Below, piece by piece: positions 1 through 12,802 of a stretch of 64,000 nt of DNA. This DNA comes from Lathyrus oleraceus (taxonomy: Eukaryota; Streptophyta; Magnoliopsida; Fabales; Fabaceae). Under the pieces are notes generated by a model. The model had not been told where the DNA came from, searched no databases, and saw only the letters and a program-made list of their open reading frames with translations. How positions within the stretch are numbered: position 1 is the first letter of the stretch; each line of letters begins with the position of its first letter. The stretch is from assembly GCF_024323335.1 (NCBI RefSeq), contig NC_066584.1, positions 420,027,819 through 420,091,818 of the forward strand. Reading direction: 5' to 3'. The translations under genes and the position numbers were made by a program.

Positions 1-1701
1 CACACAAGGTGTTTTTTTGGGTTTTTGTTATTATTATGTACATTAATGGTCAAAGACTACATAATCAAACACGATATACATAAACAAAATATATCACAAA
101 ATATGGTCCAAGTGGACAAAGTAAAAATGACATTAACATAAACAATTAGAATGGTGTGAAGAATGGCAAATGAATAAGGCTTAAAAAAATAAAGTGCATT
201 AGAGTAAATGACTTGAAATTAAATGTTAGTTGTTAATGAGTTAGAAGTTAGTACTGTTTTTGCTTTTATTTTTAAGTCATTCTTTGGAGAACACTTAACC
301 CACTTATCACAAGCATGGATCCTTGAACCAAGACATCTTCCAATGGAAGGAAAAAAGGCCAAGTTTCCACACAATACCATGAAAGAGGGGAGACTTACAA
401 TCTCACTAACTATAATTCTATGCCTTTTGTGTCAAAATTTAGCGATATGTTAAGCAATCGTAATTGGACTTATGTAGAAGTCACAACTGTTTGAGTCCGG
501 GCAATATAATTTTCGTGTTAATGCATGTTAGAGACATAGTATAATGGAATATGCTCATGAAACATACCGCACACAAAAAGAATATGCAAAAGTGGTGGCC
601 TAATCTCATCCATACTTATGTAGATTTTGCAATCAACTAGCCTTAGGATGTAGAGATATCATAGGTCCATGACATGAATGCATAAAGGAGGGGAATAAGA
701 TGAAGAAGGAGGGTAGATAGATCAAACTCAAATTGGACAAAGGAGGACTTTTACCAAATTAAGATCATTCATTCATTTTGTGAGATGGAATGTACATTCC
801 ATCAATCCCCTAAATCCAATGATCTTAACCTAGCAAACAGCAAAGTCAAATCAACCTTGACCAAGGCCCAACAACACAAGTCAAACTTACAAATTCAATC
901 AAAATGGCTCAACACAATTATTTGGCATTTATTCAATTTAAAAATACTAAAAATAATGCATTAAATTAAATATGGTTGGTCAATTTCCTAAAACCTCATC
1001 AAAACACCAAAGAAATGGCCATGAGATTATCATATGTTAAACAAGGTCAAAGGACCTTGGAGAAAAAATTTCAGAATTTTTGGAAACTTAAAAGTATTTT
1101 TAAACAATTGAAAATAATCAAAAAATCAATTAAATCATGAAAAATATAAATAATGATCCAAAAAATAATTTTAGTTAAAAATATGAAAGAGGATTTTATT
1201 TAAATTTTTTTGGTGAAACTCTCATATTTTTTAGATCAATATTAAAATTAATATGAATTAATGAAAACCAAAGGAATAAAATAAAAATCAGAAAATACGA
1301 AAAAACGTGGACCACTTGATCTCCCTCATTAATTGAGGTGGAAGATCAAGTGGATACCATGACGGAACTTAGTCAGCGCGCCACACAGCTGGTCATCCAA
1401 ACGAACGCTTGTGATTAAAACATTTAAAACTGGATCAATGGTTCAGGACCACGCCACCTCATTGCCGGAGCAAAGCACCAGTCGTCTTCTCAGGCGACCT
1501 TGGCCGGACTAGTCCAATTATTACCATGACATAAATGAAAAAGGAGGACATGATCTAAAAGAAAAAATGGCGTAGAGCACGAATCTGACCTCAATTTTAA
1601 CTAACTCCAAATACATAGAAAGATATGAGGAGTTGAATTTTGAGGTGTGTCAACTGAGTTGCTTCGATTTTACCTCAAAGAAACTCAATCTTCTTGACTA
1701 C
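1..1701 (-). mobile_element. Truncated Tat/Ogre-type LTR fragment, family D (D0)
   Basis: This AT-rich stretch reads as the middle of a family D LTR on the minus strand. The block near 450-510 (containing TTAAGCAATCGTAATTGGAC) matches the solo LTR D3 near 11010-11060 and, reversed, LTR D1 near 5020-5050. The left side is cut by the window edge. The right side is cut at 1701, where LTR D1 begins with a canonical TG. No gene is visible; the short frames here are chance. Family and strand rest on by-eye matching to three other copies. Confidence 0.75.
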
Positions 1702-3219
1702 TGTAAGACCCTAATTTTGATCCTAAGATCCCTCATGGCATCATGTTATTGCACAAGTGCATTGCCTCAAGGATCATAGCATGTTTGGCTCCTTAACCCT
1801 AAGGTTGGGACTTGTTTGAGTGTTTTGAGACCACCAAGCATGCTTGTATTGTATATTATTGCTTTTCTTATTTGATTACTAACCAAAAACACAAAAATAT
1901 GTCACTAAATCTTTTTGTTTTGAAGCTCAAGTGATCATGTGCTCCACAATGCTCCTAGGCCCAATGCAATGGCTAGATGAAGATGAGAAAAAGCATGAAA
2001 ATGGTCCACAAAGTTCATAATCATCATATATGTCTCCCAAGTATCTCAATTTTCCAATTTGATCAAGATAACCCAAAGGGCTTGAGGTTTGTTTCCCAAG
2101 GAAACCCTAATTTCACTGTGCTTTGACTGTGCCTTGCCCATGAAGCAATCTCAACCTTTGACCAAATTTAATAAAGGTAAGTTCTTTAATTTATCATTTT
2201 ATGCATATATGAGCCTATTTGAGGATCCTCAATCATTTATTCATCAAGATTGGAAGTTTGGCCTTGAAAAGTTGACCAATCAAATCATCTGACTAAGCTG
2301 AGGTCCAATGAGATATAACTTTTGATGTGTTTGTCAATTCAAGATGACCCCAAAAGAAAAAATGTTCCTAAGAACTATATTCACAACTTTCATTTTAATA
2401 AAAAATATATTTGAATCTTTGAAGGTCATCATGCATTTCAAAACATTATAGGTCATTTTGACTGAAACCCTAATTTTGGGTCAACTTACCAAGGGAATAA
2501 CTTCCTTAATATTTATTATTTTGAGGTGATACCAAAGGAATTGGAAATATTGAGATGTATACTTAAAATGTTATGTTGGACAAAATTCCATAATCCTAAA
2601 ATAAATACATGTGATAATGCAAAACATTATAGGTCATCTTGGACCTAATTCATTGAATTTGAAAAAGTACCCAACTTCAAATGCCCATAACTTTGTCATA
2701 GAAAATCCAAATGATTCAAACTTTGAGTATAGATTGACCATATTGAAAAGATCTACAACTTTTATGTTGGATATTTTCTCATTTGAAGCTTGTATCATGA
2801 GGACAGAGGGGTTTGATTAAGCTTACTTTTGGTTAACCTTTTCAAAGTGATTTGATCATGTTTTGTACTTGAATTTTCCCAGCCAGTTTTGATCAATTTG
2901 CACATGCCAAATGATTTTTTGCCCAACATGACTTTTGTTCCTTATTTCAAGGGATTTCCAACCATTACTCACAGTAGTCTTTTGGATTCACCATTTGGGA
3001 GATTCGAAATTCTTTTCATTTATGTGCATTTTGGTATTTTATGGTGAAACTTGGTATGCAAGCTGTTTTAGTCCAATGTGCATGACCAATTGCCCTCTAC
3101 ATGATATCATCATGCTTCTACATTCATCCATGGGCCTTCCCCACGTCCGAACAGGCCCGTGCATCCAATTTTCAAATTCTCATGCATATGAAAGAAATGT
3201 GTGATCAGCCACATTCAGC

Positions 3220-3227
3220 TATAAATA
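3220..3227 (+). promoter_or_regulatory. TATA box of LTR D1
   Basis: TATAAATA lies about 1.5 kb into the LTR, at the place where D2, D3 and D4 also carry it (TATTTATA on the minus copies). It marks the likely U3/R boundary, leaving a transcribed R-U5 of about 3.4 kb. Confidence 0.65.
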
Positions 3228-5360
3228 ATACCCTCATGAGCTTCATTTGTTAAACTTTTGGAGATCCCAAGTGCTGCAGAAGTGAAACCACACCCTCACC
3301 AAAGGAATCATTCCATTTTTTCTCTGATTTTCGAGCTTGAAATTCAGCATCATTAGCTGAGTTTTAAACCCTGATTCCTTAGCCAATCACTTCCATTACA
3401 CTCAAGGACCAAAGAGGAGCAAGGATCTTGGAGAATTCGTAGCCAGAAGTTCATCAATTCAAAGGTATCCATTCAAAAATTTTGGATCTGAAACTCCTAA
3501 TTGAATGTAGTTTGCTTATGTTTCTCTGGTTCTCTGAAGTCCTCATACTTGAGGCAAGATGTTGATGCATTCAATTTGTCATTTCGTGAGCAATCCGTGT
3601 GGACACCATGATTTTCTCCTTCATCTTTCTCTCAATATAGGAAGAGTGAGGGAAATCCAATGGTACAGTGATGATCTGCATCACACGAGCTTCATTTTCA
3701 TGTCCTTGTTTCTTATTTTTTGTTAAGATTTATTTTCTACAACTGGTGGCCGGAGTTTGTGTGCTTCGCCAGAGAAGATGGTGGTTTCCACCACCACCAC
3801 GTGTGTCACTCCCTAGCCCTTGGATCTTGTTTCCACGGTCTAATCTTGTTCATTCATTTTAAATACTTCATTTAATTTGTTTTGTGGCGTGTTTGACTTG
3901 AGTGCACCATGTGTCCTCAGATTTGGACCATACGCAAGTGCCACGTCAATTAATGAAGCGCATCATGTGGCTCTGCATTTTTCGCTTATTCCATTTTCTT
4001 TTTATTTTCTGTTAATTCCTTTTATTTTCAAAATTTCATTTGAAGTCAGAAAAATATGAGACCAATTCCAAAAAATTTCTTGTGAAATCTAGTTTCATAT
4101 TATGATTTTTAATTATTTTTGTGACTTCATTTGATATTTTTTATGAATTACTTGTTTTTTAATGATTTTAATTCATTTTAAAATACTTTCTGACTTTTAA
4201 AAAATCAAAAAATATTTTCATAGCATCTATGGATCATGATAAGTCAATGAAAAATAGTCTCAACAATTTCTTATTTGTTTTGAGATTATTTGAGATTTTA
4301 ATTCATATTATGCTACTTTTGGTTGTTTTTAATTGTTTTTAATTACTTTTTTATTTCAAAATTTTGTGAGAAAATTAGTCAAAGTTTGTTTGACTATGTT
4401 GAACCTATGAGAATTTAATTAGACTTGTTGAAGTTGTTTTGAATTGAATTTGAAGTTCAACTTTATTTGTTTATTTTTTATTTGTATTCAAAAAATGCCA
4501 AAAAAAATATCATTGACTTCTTGACTTGTTTTATTGATTTCTCTTCTGTTTGGTGTTGATTGAGGGTGAATTGATTCAACTTTGCTCAAATTCATTGAAT
4601 CTTGTGGTTTGAAAGTCCTTAAGGATCATCACCTAGAAAGATGAATGAATTTGATCAAGGATGAGTTCAACTTTGATCAATTGGGATTGTTTGTTGACTT
4701 CTTACCCCCATCCTTTCATCTTCATCCCTTTCTTTCCCTCAATGGCCAATGAGTTAAAGTCTTGAGGTTGGTCTTGACAAATGAGAAGTTTAACCTTCTT
4801 TGATCCAAACCAAACTCAACTTGATCCATTATCAAGTGAGTTATTTTGTGTCCAAGATAGGTTGCTTCTTGGTCAAGCAAATAACCAAAAGTCAATACAA
4901 GGCCCTTCCCCTTTTGTTTGCCATGGCAAGTTTATGGAGCTTGGCTTACTAGTCATGACCTCTAACTTATGTTCTTTGCCTATATTCTTATTGACCGGCC
5001 TCAGATAGGTGTCACTACTACATTAGTCAACTTACGATTGCTTAACATAGCGCTACATTGTCTTATGACAAGCTAACATAACTCTATTGATTACTAAGTT
5101 TAATTTGAGCTTTTAAATTCTTGTCATTTACTTTTAATGTCATTTCTTTCTTACTCATTTTTCATCTTGATTTTCTCTTTGCTCACTTGAGCACATATTT
5201 TATGTTTATGTCATTTTTCTTTTGCTCATTTGAGCCTATTATTGTATATAAATATATTGCTATTTTGTGTTGTTTGTGTTTGTTTTGATGTGAACCAAAT
5301 GCAAAAGGAGAAAGGACTTAGAATTAGGATTAAGATTTATCCATGCTTAAAGGAGTTCAA

Positions 5361-5436
5361 GAGAAACTAGGCCTCATGCCTTTAGAATGCAAAATTTGTT
5401 GAAAAGCAACTAGGCCTCATGCCTTTAGAATGCTAA
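5361..5436 (+). repeat. Short direct repeat in LTR D1
   Basis: Two copies of a segment containing ACTAGGCCTCATGCCTTTAG lie about 43 bp apart. The same pair, inverted, occurs at 8735-8810 in D2 and 10635-10715 in D3. Each copy holds a small AGGC/GCCT stem. It is a fixed part of family D LTRs. Confidence 0.6.
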
Positions 5437-6230
5437 AATCCAAAGTTGATCTCAAAGGACTTCTCTTCCAAACTTATTCTTTGTCCATCCCCTGTATTGT
5501 ATTGTGAGATTTTTCATGTTTTCTTTTGTGTGATAGGGATCCCACCTTGAGATTGTGAAAAGAGGACCATTGTCATGAGTAGTCAAGTTAAGAGCCAAGA
5601 CAAATGGAGATCCTAGGAGCTTGAATTCAAATTATTGATTGCTTGTTTGTGTGCTAAGTCCAAAGGAAAGGAGCATCTTGAGTCATCTCTATGACTCCAA
5701 GAAAGGGAACTCCAAGGGTTTTCTCTCCCCTCTTATTTTTGTATGCTTTAGGAATAGCCCTTCTCTTCTTCTCCCCACTCTAACCAAGCCAAAAATAATT
5801 TTCAAAACTTTGACTTTATCTCAAATTAGAAACCTAGGCCTTATGCCTTTGGCTTTTCAAAACTCTTTTCATAAATACTCATTGTAAATAAACTTTAATC
5901 CAACTTTGACCTCATTTTGTGAATAAATCTAACTTGTAAATATAACTCATTTCAAGTTGTTTTGTGGTTCCAATGGCCACTTGTTAAAACCTTTTCAAAA
6001 ACATTAGTCATAGGTTTGAGTTATCATAGTGGTTGATGTAAATCTCACCTCATCCTTAGTGTTGAATTATAAGCCTTCCATGCTTATTATAGGGTTAATC
6101 CCTCACTAGCATGTTGAAGCCTTCCTCACATGGTGGATTGTTGGTTTAGGTTGAGTTTTCTCCCTTTGATAACAAAAGACCTTAAGGCTTTTGATTTAAA
6201 TTAATTCACCAATCTTTGAGATGTTTACCC

Positions 6231-6290
6231 CGAACTACGAGGTTTTGATCCTCCTTTGTGATGGTACGTAGGCAATGGGTTTATCCATTC
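6231..6290 (+). promoter_or_regulatory. U5 two-hairpin module, LTR D1
   Basis: The module has CGAACTACG, then an inner segment, then ACGTAGGCA, so CTACG pairs with CGTAG. A second stem follows, AATGG-GTTTAT-CCATT. The same layout, with different stem bases, occurs in all other Tat LTR families of the window. Confidence 0.55.
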
Positions 6291-6398
6291 AAACAACAAA
6301 ATTTGTAAATATAATTTATTCTCTTCTCATCTCTCCAATCTTTTGTTCAAATCTTTTCACAAATACCAACCTACAACACATATTTGCAAAAAGGGTTC

Positions 6399-6414
6399 CC
6401 TTAGAGTACTAAGG
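6399..6414 (+). promoter_or_regulatory. U5 AGTA-loop hairpin, LTR D1
   Basis: CCTTAG-AGTA-CTAAGG is a perfect 6-bp stem with loop AGTA. It is followed by GATGTTTTGGGTGC and a conserved C-rich stretch with CATAACCAACCCCC. The stem covaries with other LTR families. Confidence 0.6.
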
Positions 6415-6636
6415 ATGTTTTGGGTGCGTAAAATCTTCCAATTTCATAACCAACCCCCTTACCCAGATCTCTGACATTTTTATTAGTTTTTGATTTGAAA
6501 AACTTCTTACTTGGCTTTTGTTCGCTTTTTAGCCTTTCCTTTGGACAAATAAAAGTGCGGTGGCGACTCGAATTGTATGTTGGCTTTTGGTTTAGTTAAT
6601 AAACCTAAAGGTAACGAAAACCCCGCTATAGAAAAG

Positions 6637-6654
6637 TGGCGACTTCACTGGGGA
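6637..6654 (+). other. Primer-binding site of element D1
   Basis: TGGCGACTTCACTGGGGA starts seven bases after the LTR end. It resembles the sites of element 1 and elements A and B (TGGCGACTCTGCTGGGGAC). Ogre elements are reported to use tRNA-Arg as primer; I did not verify the tRNA. Confidence 0.75.
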
Positions 6655-7498
6655 TTCAACTTGGTTTCCCGTGGGTTTAGCCTACTTTTTGCTTGTATGT
6701 GTTATGTGTTTATATTTATTTGTGGCATACTTTTATGCAAATTTGGGATGAATGTATTATTTGTAATGTATGAATTGCTTGACATATTAATTGCTTGTAT
6801 GCTTGGCGGTTTCTTGTGAGATGAGTTCTATACCCGAACTCGAGTGCACTTATGATAGGAGAATGGCATAGCCTTGTTGACTTGAGTGGAGTTATTCCTT
6901 AACAAGTTAACTTGTAAGGCCATTCACTTGGTGGAGGTCTTATTGGGATCACTAATGTCACACGAGTAGTCGTGGTTAGGCATTACTCTTTCCAATATAA
7001 ACCCTAGAAGCCAAGGACCTTAGATACCTAGCCCATCTTGGCCTATTTTAGGACGTAGTGCAAAGGTCGTTCAAGTGTAAGACTTGAGGCGATTGTTACG
7101 CGATACTACACTCATAAGAGTCTCTCTTGAGAATTTTTTGGAAGACGAGTAGTCGTTTTATCCGATAATATCCGAAAGATGAGATGATGACTATGGGAAC
7201 CTTTTAAAACATGATTGTCAAGTTTAACCATAGTACACTCCCGTTGGGTGGTTCTTAACTGAGACTCCATGCTCGTGACTCACAACAAACCCGTGATTCG
7301 CGGTCGATCCGTTCTCGTATATCCTCAAAATCAATGGAACTTCGGTGTTGATAAGGTGTAAACCATAATCCACCAAAATGGATGATTGATATTGACGATG
7401 ATTTAAGCCATCCCGTGACCTTTGTGTGGTGTGACTTGCTTGATCCTTGAGTGTGTTTTTTTCATCCATGCATTCATGCATTCATCTGCATTCATGTT
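6655..7498 (+). other. 5' leader of element D1, truncated
   Basis: This non-coding leader lies downstream of the D1 primer site. No gag or ORF1 is reached, because minus-strand LTR D2 starts at 7499. I see no gene in it. Confidence 0.6.
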
Positions 7499-9392
7499 TG
7501 TAGCGGGGTATTCGTTACCTTTAGATTTATTGACTAAATCAAAAGTAAATCATATAATTCGAGTCGCCACCGCACTTCTATTTATCCAAAGGAAAGGTTA
7601 GAAAGCAAACAAAAACCGAGAAGTTTTATCAAATCAAAAAGTAATAAAAATGTCAGAGATCTGGGTAAGGGGGTTGGTTATGAAATGGGAAGGTTTTAAG
7701 CACCCAAAACATCCTTAGTACTCTAAGGGAGCCCTTTTTGACAATGTTGTATGGTAGGTTGGTATTTGTAAAAAATATTTGTGCAAACATGATTGGGGAT
7801 ATGAGAAAAGAATATACAAGTTATTTACAATTTGGGTTTGAATGGATGAACCCATTGCCTACGTACCATCTTAAAAAGGTAGGATCAAAACCTCGTAGTT
7901 CGGGGTAAAAAAATCTCAAAAGAAGTTGGTGAATTGATTGGCCAAAAGCCTTAAGGTCTTTTGTTATCAAAGGGAGAAAACTCAACCTAAAACCACAAAT
8001 CCGCCATGTGAGGAGAGCTTCAACATACTAGTGAGGGATCCACCCTATAATAAGTAAGGAAGGCTTATAGTCCAATCACTAAGGATACAGGTGAGGTTTA
8101 TATCAACCTCTATGATAACTCAAACCTAATAGCTAATGCTTATGAAAAGCTTTGGAAAAAGTGGCCATTGGAACCACAAAAGAATTTGAAGTGAGTTGGG
8201 TTTTACCAATTATAAGTATTCACAAAAAGAAGTCAAAGTTGACTTAAAGTTCAATTAAAAATAAGTGTTATGAAAAGAGTTTGAAAAATCAAAGGCATAG
8301 TGCCTAGGTTTCTAATTTTTAAAGCAATGTTTAATGTTTGCACAAAAAGTTTGGCTTGGGTTAGAGTGGAGAGAAGAAGAGAAGGGCTAGGTCCTAAACA
8401 TGCAAAGATGAGGGAAGAGAAATAAAACCACTTGGAGTTCCCTTCTTGAGATCATAAAGATGATCCAAGTTTCTCCTTTCCTTTGGACTTAACAAGCAAT
8501 AAGCAAATAACTCAAGCAATCAAGCAAATCATCAATCAAGCTCCTAGGATCTTCCAATTTGGATTTGTCTCTCTTATCTTGGATGCTCATGACAATGGTC
8601 CTTCTAATTGGCTCAAGTTTAGGATCCATATCACAAGAACACACAAATCAAAAAGTTCCACAATGCAATAGAAAAAATGGACAAGGATGAGTTTAGAATT
8701 AGAGTCCTTTCAAATCATCTCCAAGATTAAGCATTCTAAAGGCCTGAGGCCTAGTTGCTCTTTAACATATTTAGCATTCTAAAGGCATGAGGCCTAGTTG
8801 CTCTTGAAACTCCATTTAGCATAGGTAAGGTCCTAAATCTAAGTCCTTTCTCCATTTGCATTGGGTTCACACAAACAAAAACACAACAAACACAAGGCAA
8901 TAGTATATACACAATAATGTGCTCAAGTGAGCAAAAGGAAAATTGCATTAATATAAACATGAGCTCAAGTGAGCAAAGGGAAAAGACAAATGAATTAATT
9001 AGCAAGAAATTAAATTGCATTAAAGTAAATTGCAAGAATTAAATGCTTGAATTAAATGTTAGTAATTAGTAGTTAGTTTTAGTGTGCCATAAGGCAATTT
9101 AGCGCTATGTTAAGCAATCGTAAGTGGACTAATGTAGTAGTCACACCTATCTGAGGCCGGTCAATAAAATTATAGGCAAATAAACACAAGTTAGAGACTA
9201 TGACTAGTAAGCAAAGCTCCTACAACTTGCCATGCCAAAAGAAAAGAAGAATGACCTTGTATGGATTTAGGTTTTTTGCTTGACCAAGAAGCAACCTATC
9301 TTGGGCACAAAGCAATTCACTTGATCTTTGATCAAGATGAATTTAATTTGAATCCAAGAAGGTTAAGCCTCTCATATGTCAAGGCTAACCAC
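7499..9392 (-). mobile_element. LTR D2 segment 1 (U5 end), minus strand
   Basis: It starts TGTAGCGGGGTATTC, the reverse complement of a family D LTR end. It carries the U5 two-hairpin module at 7841-7902 and the AGTA hairpin at 7713-7728 (CCTTAG/CTAAGG). Solo LTR D3 interrupts it at 9392. The rest of D2 lies at 14327-14681 and 15684-17961. Confidence 0.85.
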
Positions 9393-9606
9393 TGTAGCGG
9401 GGTATTCGTTACCATTAGAGATATTGGCTAAATCTAAGGTAAACCATGCAAGTCGCGTCGCCACCGCACTTCTATTTATCCAAAGGAATAGTTAGAAAGC
9501 AAACAAAAACCTAAAAGTTTTATCAAATCAAAAACTAGTAAAAATGTCAGAGATCTGGGTAAGGGGGTTGGTTATGCAATTGGAAGGTTTTAAGCACCCA
9601 AAACAT

Positions 9607-9622
9607 CCTAGGTACTCCTAGG
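9607..9622 (-). promoter_or_regulatory. U5 AGTA-loop hairpin, solo LTR D3
   Basis: On the minus strand it reads CCTAGG-AGTA-CCTAGG, a perfect 6-bp stem. D1 and D2 have CCTTAG/CTAAGG at the same place, so both sides of the stem changed together. Confidence 0.6.
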
Positions 9623-11325
9623 GAGCCCTTTTCACATTGGTTGTAAGGTTGGTATTTTGTGAAAATTTATTTGCGCAAACATGATTGAAGAGATGAGAAG
9701 AGAATATACAAGTTATTTACATTTTGTGTTTGGATGGATAAACCCATTGCCTACGTACCATCTTAAAAAAGATTAGGATCAAAACCTCGTAGTTCGGGGT
9801 AAAAAATCTAAAAATGAGTTGGTGAATTGATTGGTCCAAAAGCCTTAAGGTCTTTTGTTATCCAAGGGAGAAAACTCAACCTAAAACCATAAATCCACCA
9901 TGTGAGGATAGCTTCAACATGCTAGTGAGGGGTTAACCCTATAATAAGCATGGAAGACTCATTGTCCATCACTAAGGATATAGGTGAGTATTACATCTAC
10001 CTCAAGGATAACTCAAACCTAATAGCTAAAGGTTATGAAAATTTTTGATTAAGAAAGTGGTCATTGAAACCACAAAAAGGACTTTGAATGGGTTATATTT
10101 ACCAATGAAAAGTATGTACAAAATATGGTTAAAGTTGATTGAAGAATTCAATTCAAAATAAGTGTTATGAAAAGGAAGTTTGAAAATCAAAAGCATAAGG
10201 CTTAGGTTTCTAATGTTTGAAAACAAATGTTAAATTTTTGCACAAAAGTTTTGGCTTGGGTTAGAGTGGAGGGAAGAAGAAGAATGGCTAAGGTCCTAAT
10301 CATACAAGAGGTAAGGGATAAGAAGTAAGACTACAAATGGAGTTCCTCTCTTGAGATCATATTGATGATCCAAGTAGCTCTCATCCTTTGGAATATGCAA
10401 GCAAGATAAACAAATATTCAAGCAATCAAGCACACAATCACAACAAGCTCCTAGGAAACTTCCAATGGCTTTTAGATCTCTCTCTCTTAGAAGCTTATGG
10501 CAATGGTTCCTCAATTTGGCTCAATGTTGGAATTCCTAGCACAAGAACACACACATCAAGAAGTTCTATCAACAAACAAAGAATAAACAAGAAGGAGTTT
10601 AGAAATTGGCCCTTTCAAAGTCTTCTTCAACATTTATAGCACTCTAAAGGCCTAATGCCTAGTTGCTCTTTGACTTTTATAGCACTCTAAAGGCTCAATG
10701 CCTAGTTGCTCTTTGACTCCAAATTTGCATAGGGGAAAGCCTAAAGTCTAAGTACATTTGTTCATTTCTTTGCATTTGGTCCACAACCATCAAAACAAAA
10801 CACAAGCACAATGATATATACACAATTATGTACTCAAGTGAGCAAAAGGCAAATTGCATTAACATAAACATGTGCTCAAGTGAGCAAAGGAAAAAGCAAA
10901 TGAATAATATGTACAAGAATAGTAAATTGCATAAAAGTAAAGTGCAAGAAGTAAATGTTAATAGTTAATGATTAGTGTTAGTAGTTAGTTTGCCATAAGG
11001 CAAATTTAGCGCTATGTTAAGCAATCGTAATTGGACTTATGTAGAAGTCACAACTATCTGAGGCCGGTCAATAATAATGTAGGAAACAACACAAGTTAGA
11101 AGTCTTGATTAGTGAACCAAGTTCCAACAACTTGCCATACCAAAAAAAGATGGGAAATGATCTTGTATTGGTTTAAGTCCTTTGCATGATTTAGAAAGCA
11201 ATCTATCCTTAATGCAAATCCATTCACTTGATCAATTGATCAAGATGAATTAGATTTGAATCAAGGAAGATTAAACCTCCCTAATCAATGCTAACTTATC
11301 AACCTTTAACTCATTGATCAAAAGA

Positions 11326-11351
11326 AAAGAAGAAGAAGAAGAAGAAGAAGA
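11326..11351 (+). repeat. (GAA)n simple repeat
   Basis: A short AAG/GAA microsatellite within LTR D3; a degenerate version occurs near 14350 in D2. Confidence 0.8.
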
Positions 11352-12794
11352 TAATGGAAATGAAGAAAATAAAGTGCATTAGATGAAATGGTATGTACCA
11401 ATCTATTAATGTTGACCAAAGATAGGGAAGATCAAGGTCAAACCATAAAAACAGAAGTGAGATGAAGGTTGGAAGTCAAGAAATAAACAAAATATTTTTG
11501 GCATTTTTAATAATTGAAAATAAACTTGAATTAAAATATTAAAGGAAGGTCAAACTTCAAATTCACTTCAAATCAACTTTGAAAAGTCCAAGTGAATTAT
11601 CCTATGTTCAACAAGGTCAAACAATGTTTGACAAAAAATTTCAGCATTTTTTAAAGTCAAAAACTATTTTTAATCAATTAAAAATGAAGAAAAATAACCT
11701 AATTGAACTAAAATCTCAAATAAATCTCAAATCAATTAATAAATTGATGAGAATATTTTTCATAGATCTATCATCATTCAAAGAGGTTGAGAAAATATTT
11801 TTGTATTTTTTGAATATCAAAAACTATTTAAAATGAATTAAAAATGACCAGAAAAGAGAAAATTATTAAAAAATAGAAAATGACAAAATAAAAAATATTA
11901 AAAATCATTTTTAGAAACTAGAAATTAAAAGAGAAATAATGCAATTGGTCCCATATTTTTTGGATCAATAATAAAAGAGATATGAATTTTTGAAATAAAA
12001 GGAAATAAAGAAAATAAAATCAGAAATTGGAAAATATGGAAAATCCACACGCGTTGGATCTAAGCTCATTAATTGAGCTGGATCATCAAATGGCTATGGC
12101 ATGGGCGCGCACCAAACACTCCAGTCAAATGAGTCACATGGATATTAAATAAAAGTCATAACAATGGAGCGCTAGGATCAAATCTGGAAAACGCATCGTG
12201 TGGCTCACAATTGATCTGGCAATGAGACGGTGGCCAGCGCCACCGTCTTCTCCGGTGAGCTCCGGCGAAGGTCAAAAAACACAGAGGTTCAAATGCTAAC
12301 TAAAATGGACGATCCAGACACCATTCGAAAGGTGAAGTGATGTACATCACTCCTGTGCCACTCACTTCCACTCTAAATTCCTATCAAGAGAGAAATCAGA
12401 GATGGAAGTTTGGTGGTGTTCAACTGAACTTGCTCGATTCCAACAATTAAACACACAATAATGATGCCTCTATAGAGAGGACTTCAGACCACACAATATC
12501 AAGGCAAATGGAGCAAAGTATAATGAGATTCGAAGCAAAATTCAGTGGAGCAAAACCTTTGGATTATGAAGAAATGAGTCACTCTCTTTGGTTCCTTTTG
12601 CAAACAGAAGCTTCAATAGATCAAATGATGAAGGTCTAGGAACTTTAGATATGAAAATTCAACCAAATGCAATTGAATTTCAGATCTGAATTCTTTGGAG
12701 AAAAATGAACTTGTTCCTTTAGGTATGGCTAGGGATTCAATCTTGCAGCATTTTAGGCGCCTTCAGGTTGGTTAATTGAAGAGCTATGGCAAGG

Positions 12795-12802
12795 TATTTA
12801 TA
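12795..12802 (-). promoter_or_regulatory. TATA box of solo LTR D3
   Basis: TATTTATA on the plus strand is TATAAATA on the minus strand. It lies about 1.5 kb from the LTR start, matching the other D copies. Confidence 0.6.

Larger units (their letters stand above)
1702..6630 (+). mobile_element. LTR D1, 5' LTR of a Tat/Ogre-type element
   Basis: The LTR starts TGTAAGACCC and ends CCCCGCTATA, where related copies end CCCCGCTACA, so its terminal CA has mutated to TA. Its length of 4929 bp equals that of solo LTR D3. It is followed six bases later by a primer-binding site, so it is a 5' LTR on the plus strand. It is inserted into the minus-strand fragment D0. It carries a TATA box at 3220 and the conserved hairpins at 6231-6290 and 6399-6414. 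There is no credible protein gene inside. Confidence 0.9.
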